A DNA stretch of 64,000 nt from Rouxiella sp. S1S-2 (GTDB lineage: Bacteria > Pseudomonadota > Gammaproteobacteria > Enterobacterales > Enterobacteriaceae): positions 4,836,001 to 4,900,000 of the forward strand of contig NZ_WFKL01000001.1 of assembly GCF_009208105.1 (NCBI RefSeq), read 5' to 3'. Below the pieces are notes generated by a model. The model was not told where the DNA came from. It did not search any database and saw only the letters and a list, made by a program, of their open reading frames with translations. A program made the translations under genes and the position numbers. Position 1 is the first letter of the stretch. The number at the start of each line of letters is the position of its first letter. Shown in pieces: positions 45,850 to 55,459 of this stretch.

Positions 45850-47412
45850 ATGCCTGTAATTACTCGGTTGATACTGCAAAATTTTAAAAAGTTTCCGCGC
45901 CTGGACCTGTTTTTCAATGCTGATCGAAACATATTCATCGGTGATAATGAATCGGGTAAAAGTAGCATCTTACTGGCTCTTGATTTGGTTTTGAGTGACA
46001 GTAGACATCGTGTTGAAACTCTAAGCGTTGAATCCCTTATTTCACAATCTGCGGTGGAGAATTTTCTGGCGGGTGAACGACGGGCAGATCTGCTACCAGT
46101 ACTTATCGCTGACGTCTTTCTTCATCAAGGTAACAATCCTGATCTCAATGGCCGACAGAATCTAGCTGGCATAGATGCCGATGGCCTCAGAATGCGAATT
46201 GCACCGATGCTTGACGAATATAGCGAGGACATTCGACAAGTTTTGCAGCAGGATCCGACAAATTTCCCTTTCGAATACTATGCGGTTAAATTCACAACTT
46301 TTTCTGGAAGCCATTTTGCGAGCTTCAGGCGCTACCTGCGGCATCTGCTTCTTGAAAACGCACGCATCGATAGTGATCATGCCGCATTAGACTATACTCG
46401 CACAGTTTATGGTGTGAATGTGCCTGTCGCGGAACGGTACCGCCTTGAGAACAGTTATCGTCAACAAAAAAATCTCTTCTGTAATCAGCAATTGTCCGCT
46501 GTTAACAGCACGCTGGAAGATTATCAGTTTGGTATCCGTTCGGGAGCTAAATCTGGACTCGAAGCTAACCTGGATATTACTGAAGGTGGGATCTCTATCC
46601 GTAATAGGGGTAAAGGCCGGCAATGCTTTATCAAAACGGAGTTTGCCCTACGAAGGCATCAGCAACAGGGTGAGCTTCATTCATTATTGCTTGAGGAGCC
46701 GGAAAACCATCTTAGTCACGTGAGTATGAAAAAGCTGGTTAATCAGCTTGCCGCAGAGCAACAGAAACAACTTTTCATCGCAACACATAGCAGCCATATT
46801 TCATCCCGTCTTGATCTGCGTAAAGCAATCCTCTTTGGGGAATCCCGACCCGTTTTATTAAATGAGCTTTCAGATGAAACGGCAGCTTTCTTTATGAAGG
46901 CACCAGATAATAATGTTCTTGAATTTGCTCTGGCGAGACGAGTATTACTGGTAGAAGGTGATGCCGAATATATCCTAATCGAGTCTTTTTACCGTCAGCT
47001 CTTCAATACCGCCCCTGAAGATGATGGTGTTCATATTATCGCTATTGGCGGTACTAGTTTCCGCCGTTATCTTGAATTGGCACTTTTACTGGGGAATCGA
47101 GTAGCTGCTTTACGAGACAACGATAGCAACTACCAACAGAATTGCTCCGAACGTTATGCTGATATTATCTGCGATCACATCAATGTTTTCGCCGATCACA
47201 ACGATGAGCGATCAACGTTTGAAATCTGTCTGTATCAGGACAATATGGCGTTATGTGAGCTGCTGTTTGGAGAAGGCCGACGAACATTGACAGTGCAAGA
47301 CTATATGCTGGCCAATAAGGCAGAAGCTGCATTTAAGCTGTTACAACATGATGGAGAAGAACTCTGTGTTCCTGACTACATTCAGGAGGCTCTGGCATGG
47401 CTAAGAGGGTGA
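45850..47412 (+). CDS. OLD-family ATPase/TOPRIM endonuclease (GajA-like)
   Basis: 520 residues from the ATG at 45850. The N-terminal ABC-type ATPase begins ITRLILQNFKKFPRLDL with Walker A GDNESGKSS (31-39). Walker B is LLLEEPENHLS and the H-loop THSSHISSRL. The C-terminal TOPRIM domain has VLLVEGDAEYILIESF (metal Glu) and LRDNDSN (Asp pair). This is the OLD architecture of GajA. It overlaps the next gene, a UvrD-like helicase, by 16 nt, which is the Gabija arrangement. GajA nicks phage DNA and is held in check by nucleotides, with GajB as partner. The island context supports defence. Confidence 0.87.
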   Translation: MPVITRLILQNFKKFPRLDLFFNADRNIFIGDNESGKSSILLALDLVLSDSRHRVETLSVESLISQSAVENFLAGERRADLLPVLIADVFLHQGNNPDLNGRQNLAGIDADGLRMRIAPMLDEYSEDIRQVLQQDPTNFPFEYYAVKFTTFSGSHFASFRRYLRHLLLENARIDSDHAALDYTRTVYGVNVPVAERYRLENSYRQQKNLFCNQQLSAVNSTLEDYQFGIRSGAKSGLEANLDITEGGISIRNRGKGRQCFIKTEFALRRHQQQGELHSLLLEEPENHLSHVSMKKLVNQLAAEQQKQLFIATHSSHISSRLDLRKAILFGESRPVLLNELSDETAAFFMKAPDNNVLEFALARRVLLVEGDAEYILIESFYRQLFNTAPEDDGVHIIAIGGTSFRRYLELALLLGNRVAALRDNDSNYQQNCSERYADIICDHINVFADHNDERSTFEICLYQDNMALCELLFGEGRRTLTVQDYMLANKAEAAFKLLQHDGEELCVPDYIQEALAWLRG

Positions 47413-48419
47413 TTTTTGCCGTTGCTGGCTCAGGTAAAACCACACTACTGATAGACAGACTCACGGTAAACAGTCGTACACTTATTCTGACGCACACCAT
47501 CAATAACGAGACACATCTGCGATCCAAGATCATAAGTTTGTTTGGGTTTATGCCTGAAGGAATTCGTGTAATGACTTGGTTTGAATTTCTTCACGGTTTC
47601 TGTTTTCGCCCTTTTCTCCAGGAACATTTGGCTTCTCGAGGCTTGAGTTTTTCCCAACCGCCACAGAGGATCCCACGAACTAATCGACTGCATTATCAGG
47701 ACAATCGTGGCCGCATATATCATCGGCGGCTTGCACAATTATTAATGGCTAGAGGTATGTTGCCGGATATATGCAATCGTCTTGAGCGATACTACGACGA
47801 ACTATTAGTCGATGAAGTACAGGATTTTGCTGGAAATGATTTTAATTTTTTATTAGCGCTTTGCGAGGCAGAAATGTCGGTCCTTTTTGCCGGGGATTTC
47901 TACCAGCATACCTTTGATACAAGCAGGGATGGCAATGTTAATTCCACGCTTCATGACGATATTAACCGATATGAAGCCCGCTTCACTGCTGCTGGAGTGA
48001 TGGTGGATCGTGATACACTCAGTAGAACGTGGCGTTGCTCAAGCACAGTATGTGAATTCATTACTGAGAGGCTTAATATACGCATTGATGCACATGACTT
48101 ACGTGAAACATCAATTGATATAGTAACCGAGACTGAGCATGTAGCCGCCTTACATGCAGACGATTCTGTCATTAAGCTTTTCTATAGTGAACACCATCGT
48201 TATGGTTGTTACTCTCTAAATTGGGGAGCCAGTAAAGGACTGGATCATTTTCAGGACGTATGCATTGTGATGGGTGCTACGCACTGGCGTCTTCTAAATA
48301 GATCGAATCTACAAACACTTCCACCTTCGTCACGCAATAAGCTTTATGTAGCTTGCTCCCGAGCTCGGGGAAACATTTATTTCGTTTCTGAAGCGAACTT
48401 CAGAAATTACAAAAGATGA
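47397..48419 (+). CDS. Compact UvrD-like SF1 helicase (GajB-like)
   Basis: 340 residues, shorter than the roughly 490 of the best-known GajB. The SF1 motifs are present: FAVAGSGKTTLL (Walker A, about 7-18), LLVDEVQDFAG (Walker B), VLFAGDFYQHTF (motif III), TLSRTWRCS (motif IV) and KLYVACSRARGNIYFVS (motif VI). GAGG in the GajA-like gene precedes the ATG. Coupled to the OLD nuclease gene, it should sense DNA ends or ssDNA made during phage attack, as proposed for GajB. The missing residues lie in the accessory domains, so helicase activity may be reduced to ATPase sensing. Confidence 0.83.
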   Translation: MAKRVIFAVAGSGKTTLLIDRLTVNSRTLILTHTINNETHLRSKIISLFGFMPEGIRVMTWFEFLHGFCFRPFLQEHLASRGLSFSQPPQRIPRTNRLHYQDNRGRIYHRRLAQLLMARGMLPDICNRLERYYDELLVDEVQDFAGNDFNFLLALCEAEMSVLFAGDFYQHTFDTSRDGNVNSTLHDDINRYEARFTAAGVMVDRDTLSRTWRCSSTVCEFITERLNIRIDAHDLRETSIDIVTETEHVAALHADDSVIKLFYSEHHRYGCYSLNWGASKGLDHFQDVCIVMGATHWRLLNRSNLQTLPPSSRNKLYVACSRARGNIYFVSEANFRNYKR

Positions 48420-48564
48420 AAAAACCATGGTAGCTAAGTGGCAGAAATTGTTCTGCCAAATAAGGACCAGGACACTAGCTGCCACAAACTTCGTTTCAAG
48501 TCATTACCTGAAACACAAATCTGTGTAAAATCAGAGCTAACCCAATTTCGTGGAGTGCCCTGCT

Positions 48565-51006
48565 ATGGCTGGCGTGAACAAAACGCACCTGACTGAAACG
48601 GATATCATCAGCAAATTTATCCTGCCTGCGGTTAAGGATGCTGGTTGGGATGATTTGGCGCAGATTCGCCAGGAAGTGAAACTGCGAGATGGTAAGATTG
48701 TGGTTCGCGGAAAGCTGGCCTCACGTATCAAAGTTAAGTCTGCCGATATCGTGCTGTATCACAAGCCTAACTTGCCATTGGCAGTTATCGAAGCCAAGGC
48801 TAACAAGCACGCCATCAGTAAAGGGATGCAGCAGGGGATGGACTACGCTAGCCTGCTCGATGTTCCCTTTGTATTTGCCTCCAACGGTGATGGGTTTATC
48901 TTCCACGATAAAACCAATCCACAGCAGCTCGAATCCGAAATTGCCCTAAGCGACTTCCCAACACCTGAACAGCTCTGGCAAAAATACTGTGTCTGGAAAG
49001 GGTTCACTCAGGAGCAGCTGCCCGTTATCAGTCAGGACTATTTTGACGACGGTAGCGGGAAAGCTCCCCGTTACTATCAGATGCAGGCGATTAACCGAAC
49101 GGTGGATGCCGTATCGGCAGGTAAGAACCGTATTCTGCTGGTCATGGCCACGGGTACGGGCAAAACGTATACCGCATTCCAGATAATCTGGCGGCTGTGG
49201 AAAGCCAAAAACAAAAAACGCATCCTCTTCCTCGCGGACCGCAATATTCTGGTCGATCAAACTAAAAATAACGATTTTCAACCTTTCGGTACGGCGATGA
49301 CTAAAGTCACCGGGCGTACCATCGATCCGGCCTATGAGGTGCATCTGGCGTTGTACCAGGCGATTACCGGACCGGAAGAGCATCAAAAAGCGTATAAGCA
49401 GGTGGCCCCGGATTTCTTTGACCTGATTGTGATTGACGAATGCCACCGCGGCAGCGCGTCTGAAGATTCTGCCTGGCGAGAGATTCTGGAGTATTTCGGT
49501 AGCGCCACTCAGGTCGGTCTGACGGCAACGCCAAAAGAAACGGAAGACGTCTCCAATATCGATTACTTCGGTGAGCCGGTTTACACCTATTCGCTGAAAG
49601 AGGGTATTGAAGACGGTTTCCTCGCCCCTTACAAAGTCGTGCGCGTTGATATTGACGTTGACGTCCAGGGCTGGCGGCCCGTCAAAGGTCAACTGGATAA
49701 ATACGGCGAAGAGATTGAAGACCGTATCTACAATCTGAAAGATTTTGATCGCACGCTGGTGATTGATGAGCGCACCATGCTGGTGGCGCAGACCATCACC
49801 GATTACCTGAAACGTACCAACCCGATGGATAAAACCATCGTTTTCTGCAACGACATCGATCACGCCGATCGAATGCGCCATGCGCTGGTGGTGCTCAACC
49901 CCGAGCAGGTGTTGAAGAACGAAAAGTACGTGATGAAAATCACCGGCGACGATGATATCGGCAAGGCGCAACTGGATAACTTTATCAATCCTAAAAAAGC
50001 CTACCCGGTTATCGCGACAACGTCAGAGTTGATGACCACCGGCGTTGATGCGCAGACCTGTAAGCTGGTGGTATTGGATCAAAACATTCAGTCGATGACC
50101 AAGTTTAAACAGATCATTGGGCGCGGCACGCGCATCAACGAAAAACACGGCAAGCTGTGGTTCACTATTCTCGATTTCAAAAAAGCGACCGAGCTGTTTG
50201 CCGACCCACGCTTTGATGGCCTGCCAGAAAAAGTGCTGGTGGTAAACCCCGGTGATATTTCTGACAAAGATTCAGACTTCAATGAACAACTGGATGCGGA
50301 AAATAACGCGGATGACGGCGATAATGATGCCAGTGAAGCGCGAGAAGACGTCTCTGACTATCAGGTTAATCGTGACAAGCAAGCGGGCAACGGTGAGTTC
50401 CATGACGATGATGAAAACAAAGTCCGCAAATTCTATGTGAATGGCGTGGATGTAAAAGTGCTGGCTAAGCGCGTTCAGTATTACGATTCTGATGGCAAAC
50501 TGGTGACTGAATCCTTCCAGGATTACACCCGTAAAACGATGCTCAAAGACAGCGAATACGCCTCACTGGATAGCTTCGTGCGCAAATGGCAGGATGCACC
50601 ACGCAAACAGGTCATCATCGAAGAGCTGGAACAACTGGGGATTCTGTGGGACGTGCTGGCCGAAGAGGTGGGTAAAGATCTCGACCCGTTTGATTTGCTC
50701 TGTCATGTGGTGTACGGTCAGCCGCCGTTAACCCGTCAGGAACGCGTGGCCAATGTGCGTAAGCGCAATTACTTCACTAAATACGCCGAGCCAGCACAGC
50801 AGGTGCTTAACACGTTGTTGGATAAATACGCCGATGAAGGTGTTCAGGAAATTGAGGATGTTCAGGTACTTAAACTGAAGCCGTTCGATACGCTGGGACG
50901 TCCGATCGAAATCATCAAAACACGCTTTGGTGACAAAAAGGCGTATGAGCAAGCCGTCAATGAACTGGAAAACGAAATCTACCAGTTACCGCCACGCTCA
51001 GCCTGA
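48565..51006 (+). CDS. hsdR: Type I restriction endonuclease subunit R (HsdR)
   Basis: 813 residues from the ATG at 48565 (GGAG 10 nt upstream); a GTG at 48550 is in frame. The PDDEXK nuclease motif lies in [10 protein letters not shown]...[11 protein letters not shown] (about 60-85). The DEAD-box translocase has [29 protein letters not shown] and a C-terminal half with QIIGRGTRI. Length and order R-M-S match the type IB (EcoAI/EcoEI-like) group. It cleaves unmethylated DNA far from the site after translocation. A terminator-like stem separates it from hsdM. Confidence 0.96.
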   Translation: MAGVNKTHLTETDIISKFILPAVKDAGWDDLAQIRQEVKLRDGKIVVRGKLASRIKVKSADIVLYHKPNLPLAVIEAKANKHAISKGMQQGMDYASLLDVPFVFASNGDGFIFHDKTNPQQLESEIALSDFPTPEQLWQKYCVWKGFTQEQLPVISQDYFDDGSGKAPRYYQMQAINRTVDAVSAGKNRILLVMATGTGKTYTAFQIIWRLWKAKNKKRILFLADRNILVDQTKNNDFQPFGTAMTKVTGRTIDPAYEVHLALYQAITGPEEHQKAYKQVAPDFFDLIVIDECHRGSASEDSAWREILEYFGSATQVGLTATPKETEDVSNIDYFGEPVYTYSLKEGIEDGFLAPYKVVRVDIDVDVQGWRPVKGQLDKYGEEIEDRIYNLKDFDRTLVIDERTMLVAQTITDYLKRTNPMDKTIVFCNDIDHADRMRHALVVLNPEQVLKNEKYVMKITGDDDIGKAQLDNFINPKKAYPVIATTSELMTTGVDAQTCKLVVLDQNIQSMTKFKQIIGRGTRINEKHGKLWFTILDFKKATELFADPRFDGLPEKVLVVNPGDISDKDSDFNEQLDAENNADDGDNDASEAREDVSDYQVNRDKQAGNGEFHDDDENKVRKFYVNGVDVKVLAKRVQYYDSDGKLVTESFQDYTRKTMLKDSEYASLDSFVRKWQDAPRKQVIIEELEQLGILWDVLAEEVGKDLDPFDLLCHVVYGQPPLTRQERVANVRKRNYFTKYAEPAQQVLNTLLDKYADEGVQEIEDVQVLKLKPFDTLGRPIEIIKTRFGDKKAYEQAVNELENEIYQLPPRSA

Positions 51007-51022
51007 CAACCTATAAATATAT

Positions 51023-51061
51023 TGCCACTGGCCGCGTCTGCGACCGGTGGCATCCTTTTTT
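51023..51061 (+). terminator. Intrinsic-terminator-like stem between hsdR and hsdM
   Basis: TGCCACTGG and CCGGTGGCA pair (one G-U) around a 12-nt loop and are followed by TCCTTTTTT. The T-tract ends 17 nt before the hsdM ATG, leaving no room for a promoter after it. It may be a partial terminator or attenuator tuning R to M+S expression. Confidence 0.65.
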
Positions 51062-51078
51062 AAGTATGGAAAGAAAAC

Positions 51079-52551
51079 ATGTCAATTAGCTCAGTCATTA
51101 AATCCCTGCAGGACATCATGCGTAAAGACGCCGGTGTGGACGGCGATGCCCAGCGTCTGGGGCAGCTTTCATGGCTGCTGTTCCTGAAGATTTTTGATAC
51201 CCAGGAAGAAGAGCTGGAACTGGAGCAGGACGACTATCAGTTGCCGATTCCGCAGCGTTATTTATGGCGTAGCTGGGCGGCAAACAGCGAAGGCATCACC
51301 GGTGATGCGTTATTGGAGTTTGTGAACGACGACCTGTTCCCGACCCTGAAAAACCTCACCGCGCCGATCGATAAGAACCCGCGTGGCTTTGTGGTTAAAC
51401 AGGCGTTTAGTGATGCCTACAACTACATGAAGAACGGTACGCTGCTGCGCCAGGTGATCAACAAGCTCAATGAAATCGACTTCAGCAGCAGCCAGGAACG
51501 TCATCTGTTTGGCGATATCTACGAGCAGATCCTGCGCGACCTGCAAAGCGCCGGGAACGCGGGTGAGTTCTATACTCCGCGTGCGGTTACACGCTTTATG
51601 GTCAACCGCATCGATCCGAAGCTGGGCGAGTCGATTATGGACCCGGCGTGCGGTACTGGCGGCTTCCTTGCCTGTGCGTTTGACCATGTGAAAGACATTT
51701 ACGTCAAAACCACGGAAGACCACAAAACCCTGCAACAGCAGATTTATGGCGTAGAGAAAAAACAGCTTCCCCATCTGTTATGTACCACCAATATGCTGCT
51801 GCACGGTATTGAAGTACCGGTGCAAATTCGCCATGACAACACCCTCAACAAGCCGCTTTCCTCGTGGGATGAGCAGGTTGATGTGATTGTTACCAACCCA
51901 CCGTTTGGCGGCACCGAAGAAGACGGCATTGAGAAAAACTTCCCGGCAGAGATGCAGACCCGTGAAACCGCCGATCTGTTCCTGCAACTGATTATCGAAG
52001 TGCTGGCAGACAAAGGCCGCGCGGCGGTGGTGCTACCGGACGGTACGCTGTTTGGTGAAGGCGTAAAAACTAAAATCAAAAAACTGCTCACCGAAGAGTG
52101 CAACCTGCACACCATCGTGCGGTTGCCGAACGGCGTGTTTAACCCGTACACCGGTATCAAAACCAATATTCTGTTCTTCACCAAAGGTCAGCCAACCAAA
52201 GAGGTGTGGTTCTACGAGCACCCGTACCCGGACGGCGTAAAGAACTACAGTAAAACCAAGCCGATGAAGTTTGAAGAGTTCCAGGTGGAAATCGACTGGT
52301 GGGGTAACGAAGCCGATGGTTTTGCCAGCCGCGAAGAGAATAATCAGGCGTGGAAAGTCAGCATCGACAACATCATCGCTCGCAACTTCAACCTTGATAT
52401 CAAGAACCCGTATCAGGGCGAAACCATCAACCACGATCCGGATGAGCTGCTGGCGCAGTACCAGATGCAGCAGGCGGAAATCAGCGAGCTGCGTAACCAG
52501 TTGCGCGATATTCTTGGTGCAGCTCTGGCGGGCAGCAAGGAGGCAAACTGA
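51079..52551 (+). CDS. hsdM: Type I modification methyltransferase subunit M (HsdM)
   Basis: 490 residues, the type IB size (EcoAI HsdM is about 489). An N-terminal helical domain is followed by GEFYTPRAVTRFM, the SAM motif DPACGTGGFL and the N6-adenine catalytic motif NPPF in VTNPPFGGTEED. TGGAAAG precedes the ATG. The stop codon overlaps the hsdS start (TGATG). With HsdS it methylates adenines and, with HsdR added, restricts. Confidence 0.97.
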   Translation: MSISSVIKSLQDIMRKDAGVDGDAQRLGQLSWLLFLKIFDTQEEELELEQDDYQLPIPQRYLWRSWAANSEGITGDALLEFVNDDLFPTLKNLTAPIDKNPRGFVVKQAFSDAYNYMKNGTLLRQVINKLNEIDFSSSQERHLFGDIYEQILRDLQSAGNAGEFYTPRAVTRFMVNRIDPKLGESIMDPACGTGGFLACAFDHVKDIYVKTTEDHKTLQQQIYGVEKKQLPHLLCTTNMLLHGIEVPVQIRHDNTLNKPLSSWDEQVDVIVTNPPFGGTEEDGIEKNFPAEMQTRETADLFLQLIIEVLADKGRAAVVLPDGTLFGEGVKTKIKKLLTEECNLHTIVRLPNGVFNPYTGIKTNILFFTKGQPTKEVWFYEHPYPDGVKNYSKTKPMKFEEFQVEIDWWGNEADGFASREENNQAWKVSIDNIIARNFNLDIKNPYQGETINHDPDELLAQYQMQQAEISELRNQLRDILGAALAGSKEAN

Positions 52552-54311
52552 TGACCGTTGAGAAACTGATCACCGACCATATCGATATCTGGTCCTCTGC
52601 GCTGCAAACCCGCTCCACGGCCGGGCGCGGCAGTAACGGTAAAATCGACCTCTATGGCATTAAGAAACTTCGCGAGCTGATTCTGGAGCTGGCGGTGCGC
52701 GGCAAACTGGTGCCGCAGGACCCGAATGATGAACCAGCGTCTGAACTGTTAAAGCGTATTGCCGCAGAAAAAGCGGAGCTGGTGAAGCAGGGTAAAATTA
52801 AAAAGCAAAAGCCTCTGCCGGAAATTAGCGAGGATGAGAAGCCGTTTAAGTTGCCGAAGGGGTGGGAGTGGGTGAGGCTCATCGATATTATGGCTGATAT
52901 TCATTATGGATACACAGCTTCTGCGGATGAAACTAAAGAAGTAAAGTTACTGAGAATAACAGACATTCAAGATGATAAAGTTAATTGGGAAACGGTTCCC
53001 GGTTGCGACATCAGTGAAAAAATGGTTGAGCAATATAAGCTAAATAATAATGATATTGTTATTGCTCGTACAGGTGGGACTGTAGGAAAGTCATATTTGG
53101 TTGAGAATATGAATGTTCATTCAGTTTTTGCATCCTATTTAATAAGATTGAAATATCTTGGTCCTATGCAGGCTGGGTTTACAAAAGTATTTTTAGGCAG
53201 TCAGCTATATTGGAAGCAACTTTACGATGGAACGTCCGGTACGGGGCAGCCAAATGTAAATGGTAATACTTTGAAGGCAATAATATTACCTATAGCACCA
53301 ATTAATGAACAGCATAAAGTGATATCCAAAGTTGTTGAACTTATGTGCCTCTGCGACCAACTGGAGCAGCAATCCCTTTCCAGTCTGGACGCTCATCAGC
53401 AACTGGTGGAAACCCTGCTGGCGACGCTGACCGACAGCCAAAATGCCGAACAATTTGCTGAAAATTGGACGAGGATTAGTCAGCATTTCGAAACATTATT
53501 TACCACCGAAGCGAGTATCGATGCACTTAAACAAACCATTCTGCAACTGGCGGTGATGGGGAAACTGGTGCCGCAGGATCCAAACGACGAACCTGCGTCT
53601 GAGTTGCTTAAACGTATTGAGCTGGAAAAAGCACAACTGATGAAAGACGGTAAAATTAAAAAACAAAAAACGTTGCCGCTAGTGAGTGATGAAGAAAAAC
53701 CATTTGAATTACCTATGGGATGGGAGTGTATTCGACTTGGGGATTTAACCAGCAAAATGGGTTCTGGTAGTACACCTCGGGGCGGGCAAAGTGCATATGT
53801 TACCTCGGGGATCCCATTCCTTCGCTCCCAAAACGTGTGGAATGATGGTCTGCGTTTAGATGATGTAGTGTATATTGATGAAAATACACATTCAAAAATG
53901 GATGGAACAAAAGTTTTCCCTGGTGATGTGCTATTAAATATTACGGGAGCTTCTTTAGGCCGCACCCTAATATTTCCTGAAAATATCAAAGAAGCAAACG
54001 TTAGCCAGCATGTGACAATTGTTCGCTTATTGCTAAGGGAGTTGGCACCATTTGTCCATTTGGCTATTAGATCCCCTATTGTTCAGAACTTGATATGGGG
54101 CAGGCAAGTTGGGATGGCAATTGAAGGCCTTAGTAAAAAAACATTGGAGTTATTTGAATTTCCAATTCCTCCGTTATCAGAACAACATCGTATTGTTGCC
54201 AAAGCCAATGGGCTATTTATTATCTGCGAACAACTCAAATCCCGCCTGCAATCCGTCCAGCAAACCCAGCTCTATCTAGCGGATGCACTTACCGACGCAG
54301 CATTAAACTAA
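52551..54311 (+). CDS. hsdS: Type I specificity subunit S (HsdS)
   Basis: 586 residues, type IB size. Two target-recognition domains lie at about 105-265 and 390-555, each entered through a long conserved repeat. The segment GKLVPQDPNDEPASELLKR occurs twice (from residue 51 and again from about 335), followed both times by GKIKKQK..LP and a KPF.LP.GWE.. entry motif. Coiled-coil spacers such as LCDQLEQQSLSSLDAHQQLVE close each half. The TRD-coding parts are visibly more AT-rich than the repeats, the usual sign of domain exchange. The recognised sequence cannot be predicted by reading. Confidence 0.95.
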   Translation: MTVEKLITDHIDIWSSALQTRSTAGRGSNGKIDLYGIKKLRELILELAVRGKLVPQDPNDEPASELLKRIAAEKAELVKQGKIKKQKPLPEISEDEKPFKLPKGWEWVRLIDIMADIHYGYTASADETKEVKLLRITDIQDDKVNWETVPGCDISEKMVEQYKLNNNDIVIARTGGTVGKSYLVENMNVHSVFASYLIRLKYLGPMQAGFTKVFLGSQLYWKQLYDGTSGTGQPNVNGNTLKAIILPIAPINEQHKVISKVVELMCLCDQLEQQSLSSLDAHQQLVETLLATLTDSQNAEQFAENWTRISQHFETLFTTEASIDALKQTILQLAVMGKLVPQDPNDEPASELLKRIELEKAQLMKDGKIKKQKTLPLVSDEEKPFELPMGWECIRLGDLTSKMGSGSTPRGGQSAYVTSGIPFLRSQNVWNDGLRLDDVVYIDENTHSKMDGTKVFPGDVLLNITGASLGRTLIFPENIKEANVSQHVTIVRLLLRELAPFVHLAIRSPIVQNLIWGRQVGMAIEGLSKKTLELFEFPIPPLSEQHRIVAKANGLFIICEQLKSRLQSVQQTQLYLADALTDAALN

Positions 54312-54321
54312 GGAACAGACG

Positions 54322-55419
54322 ATGCCGGTTCATCATGCAATCTGGCGGATAGGGGAGAATCCCCAGCCGCTAACCAGCAGCAAACTTGCCAGCGAGCAAC
54401 TGTTGGAGAAGATGATTTTAAATGATCCCACTATTCTCTCCGACCAGTGGATGATTATCGGTCATCAGGAAAATACGCTCGATAAAGGGCGTATCGACCT
54501 GCTGGCGATTGCGCCGGATGCTTCGCTGATCCTGATTGAACTTAAGCGCGACCGCACGCCGCGTGAGGTGGTGGCTCAGGCGCTGGATTACGCCTCTTGG
54601 GTGGACGACTTATCCACCGAGCGTCTGTCGCAGATTTACGAGAAATTCTCCGGTGGTGGCAATTTGGGTGAGGCGTTTAAACAACGCTTCAATACTGAAC
54701 TGGAAGAAGAGTCGCTCAATCAGTCGCATCAAATCATTATCGTGGCAGCTGAGCTGGATCCCTCCACCGAGCGTATTGTCGACTATCTGAGCAAGAACGG
54801 CATCTCGATTAACGTTCTGTTCTTCAAGGTGTTCCAGCACGGTGACGAACAGTTCTTAAGCCGCACCTGGCTTATCGACCCAAGCGAAACGCAAACCAAT
54901 GCCGCACAGGCCACCGCTACAAGTGCCAATGCGAAGGAACCCTGGAACGGAGAGTTTTACGTCTCGTTTGGTGATCCGCAAAGTCGAGTCTGGGAAGAGG
55001 CACGTCGCTACGGGTTTATCAGCGCGGGTGGCGGAAGCTGGTACAGCCAGACGTTAAAACAGCTTCAGCCTGGCAACCGTGTATGGGTAAGAATCCCGAC
55101 AACGGGTTACGTCGGCGTCGGCATTGTTCAGAGCGCCGTTGAGCCTGCCAGTAGCTTCACCATCAACACTGACGACGGCGAAAAGCGGGCGATGGATCTG
55201 CTTAAGTACAGCGATCTCTATCACCGGAATGCGGATGACCCCGACAAGTCCGAGTATTTTGTCCCCGTTAAGTGGCTGGAAACCCGCAGTGAACATGAGG
55301 CGGTGAACGAGGTCGGATTCTTCGGTAATCAAAATACGGTCTGCAAACCTACAACTCCAAAATGGCGACACACTATTGAAAAATTAAAGCGATATTTCGG
55401 AAATTGGAATATAAATTAG
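54322..55419 (+). CDS. PDDEXK (DUF91/NucS-like) nuclease-domain protein linked to the RM operon
   Basis: 365 residues, starting 10 bp after hsdS with AAGGAACAGACG upstream. The nuclease core (about 35-80) shows GRIDLLAIAPDASLILIELKRD, the D-X(n)-E-X-K pattern of the PDDEXK fold, with the NucS-like QALDYASWV that follows. The C-terminal part (about 215-365) is a separate domain with WNGEFYVSFGD and several aromatic residues. It is probably cotranscribed with hsdMS. It may assist or complement restriction; its own activity is not established. Confidence 0.83.
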   Translation: MPVHHAIWRIGENPQPLTSSKLASEQLLEKMILNDPTILSDQWMIIGHQENTLDKGRIDLLAIAPDASLILIELKRDRTPREVVAQALDYASWVDDLSTERLSQIYEKFSGGGNLGEAFKQRFNTELEEESLNQSHQIIIVAAELDPSTERIVDYLSKNGISINVLFFKVFQHGDEQFLSRTWLIDPSETQTNAAQATATSANAKEPWNGEFYVSFGDPQSRVWEEARRYGFISAGGGSWYSQTLKQLQPGNRVWVRIPTTGYVGVGIVQSAVEPASSFTINTDDGEKRAMDLLKYSDLYHRNADDPDKSEYFVPVKWLETRSEHEAVNEVGFFGNQNTVCKPTTPKWRHTIEKLKRYFGNWNIN

Positions 55420-55459
55420 CAAATTGAATTAAATAATATCATTAACGATGAGGGTTGGT

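Noticed and set aside
48946..49971. 341-codon open frame antisense to hsdR
   Set aside because: It lies wholly inside the coding part of hsdR opposite well-conserved helicase motifs; the long frame is explained by codon bias of the sense gene.
48565..54311. BREX or DISARM system because methylase, helicase and kinase genes lie close together
   Set aside because: The methylase/helicase pair is a standard hsdM/hsdR with hsdS; there are no PglX, PglZ, BrxC or DrmA/B-like genes, and the kinase is on the other strand with its own partners.
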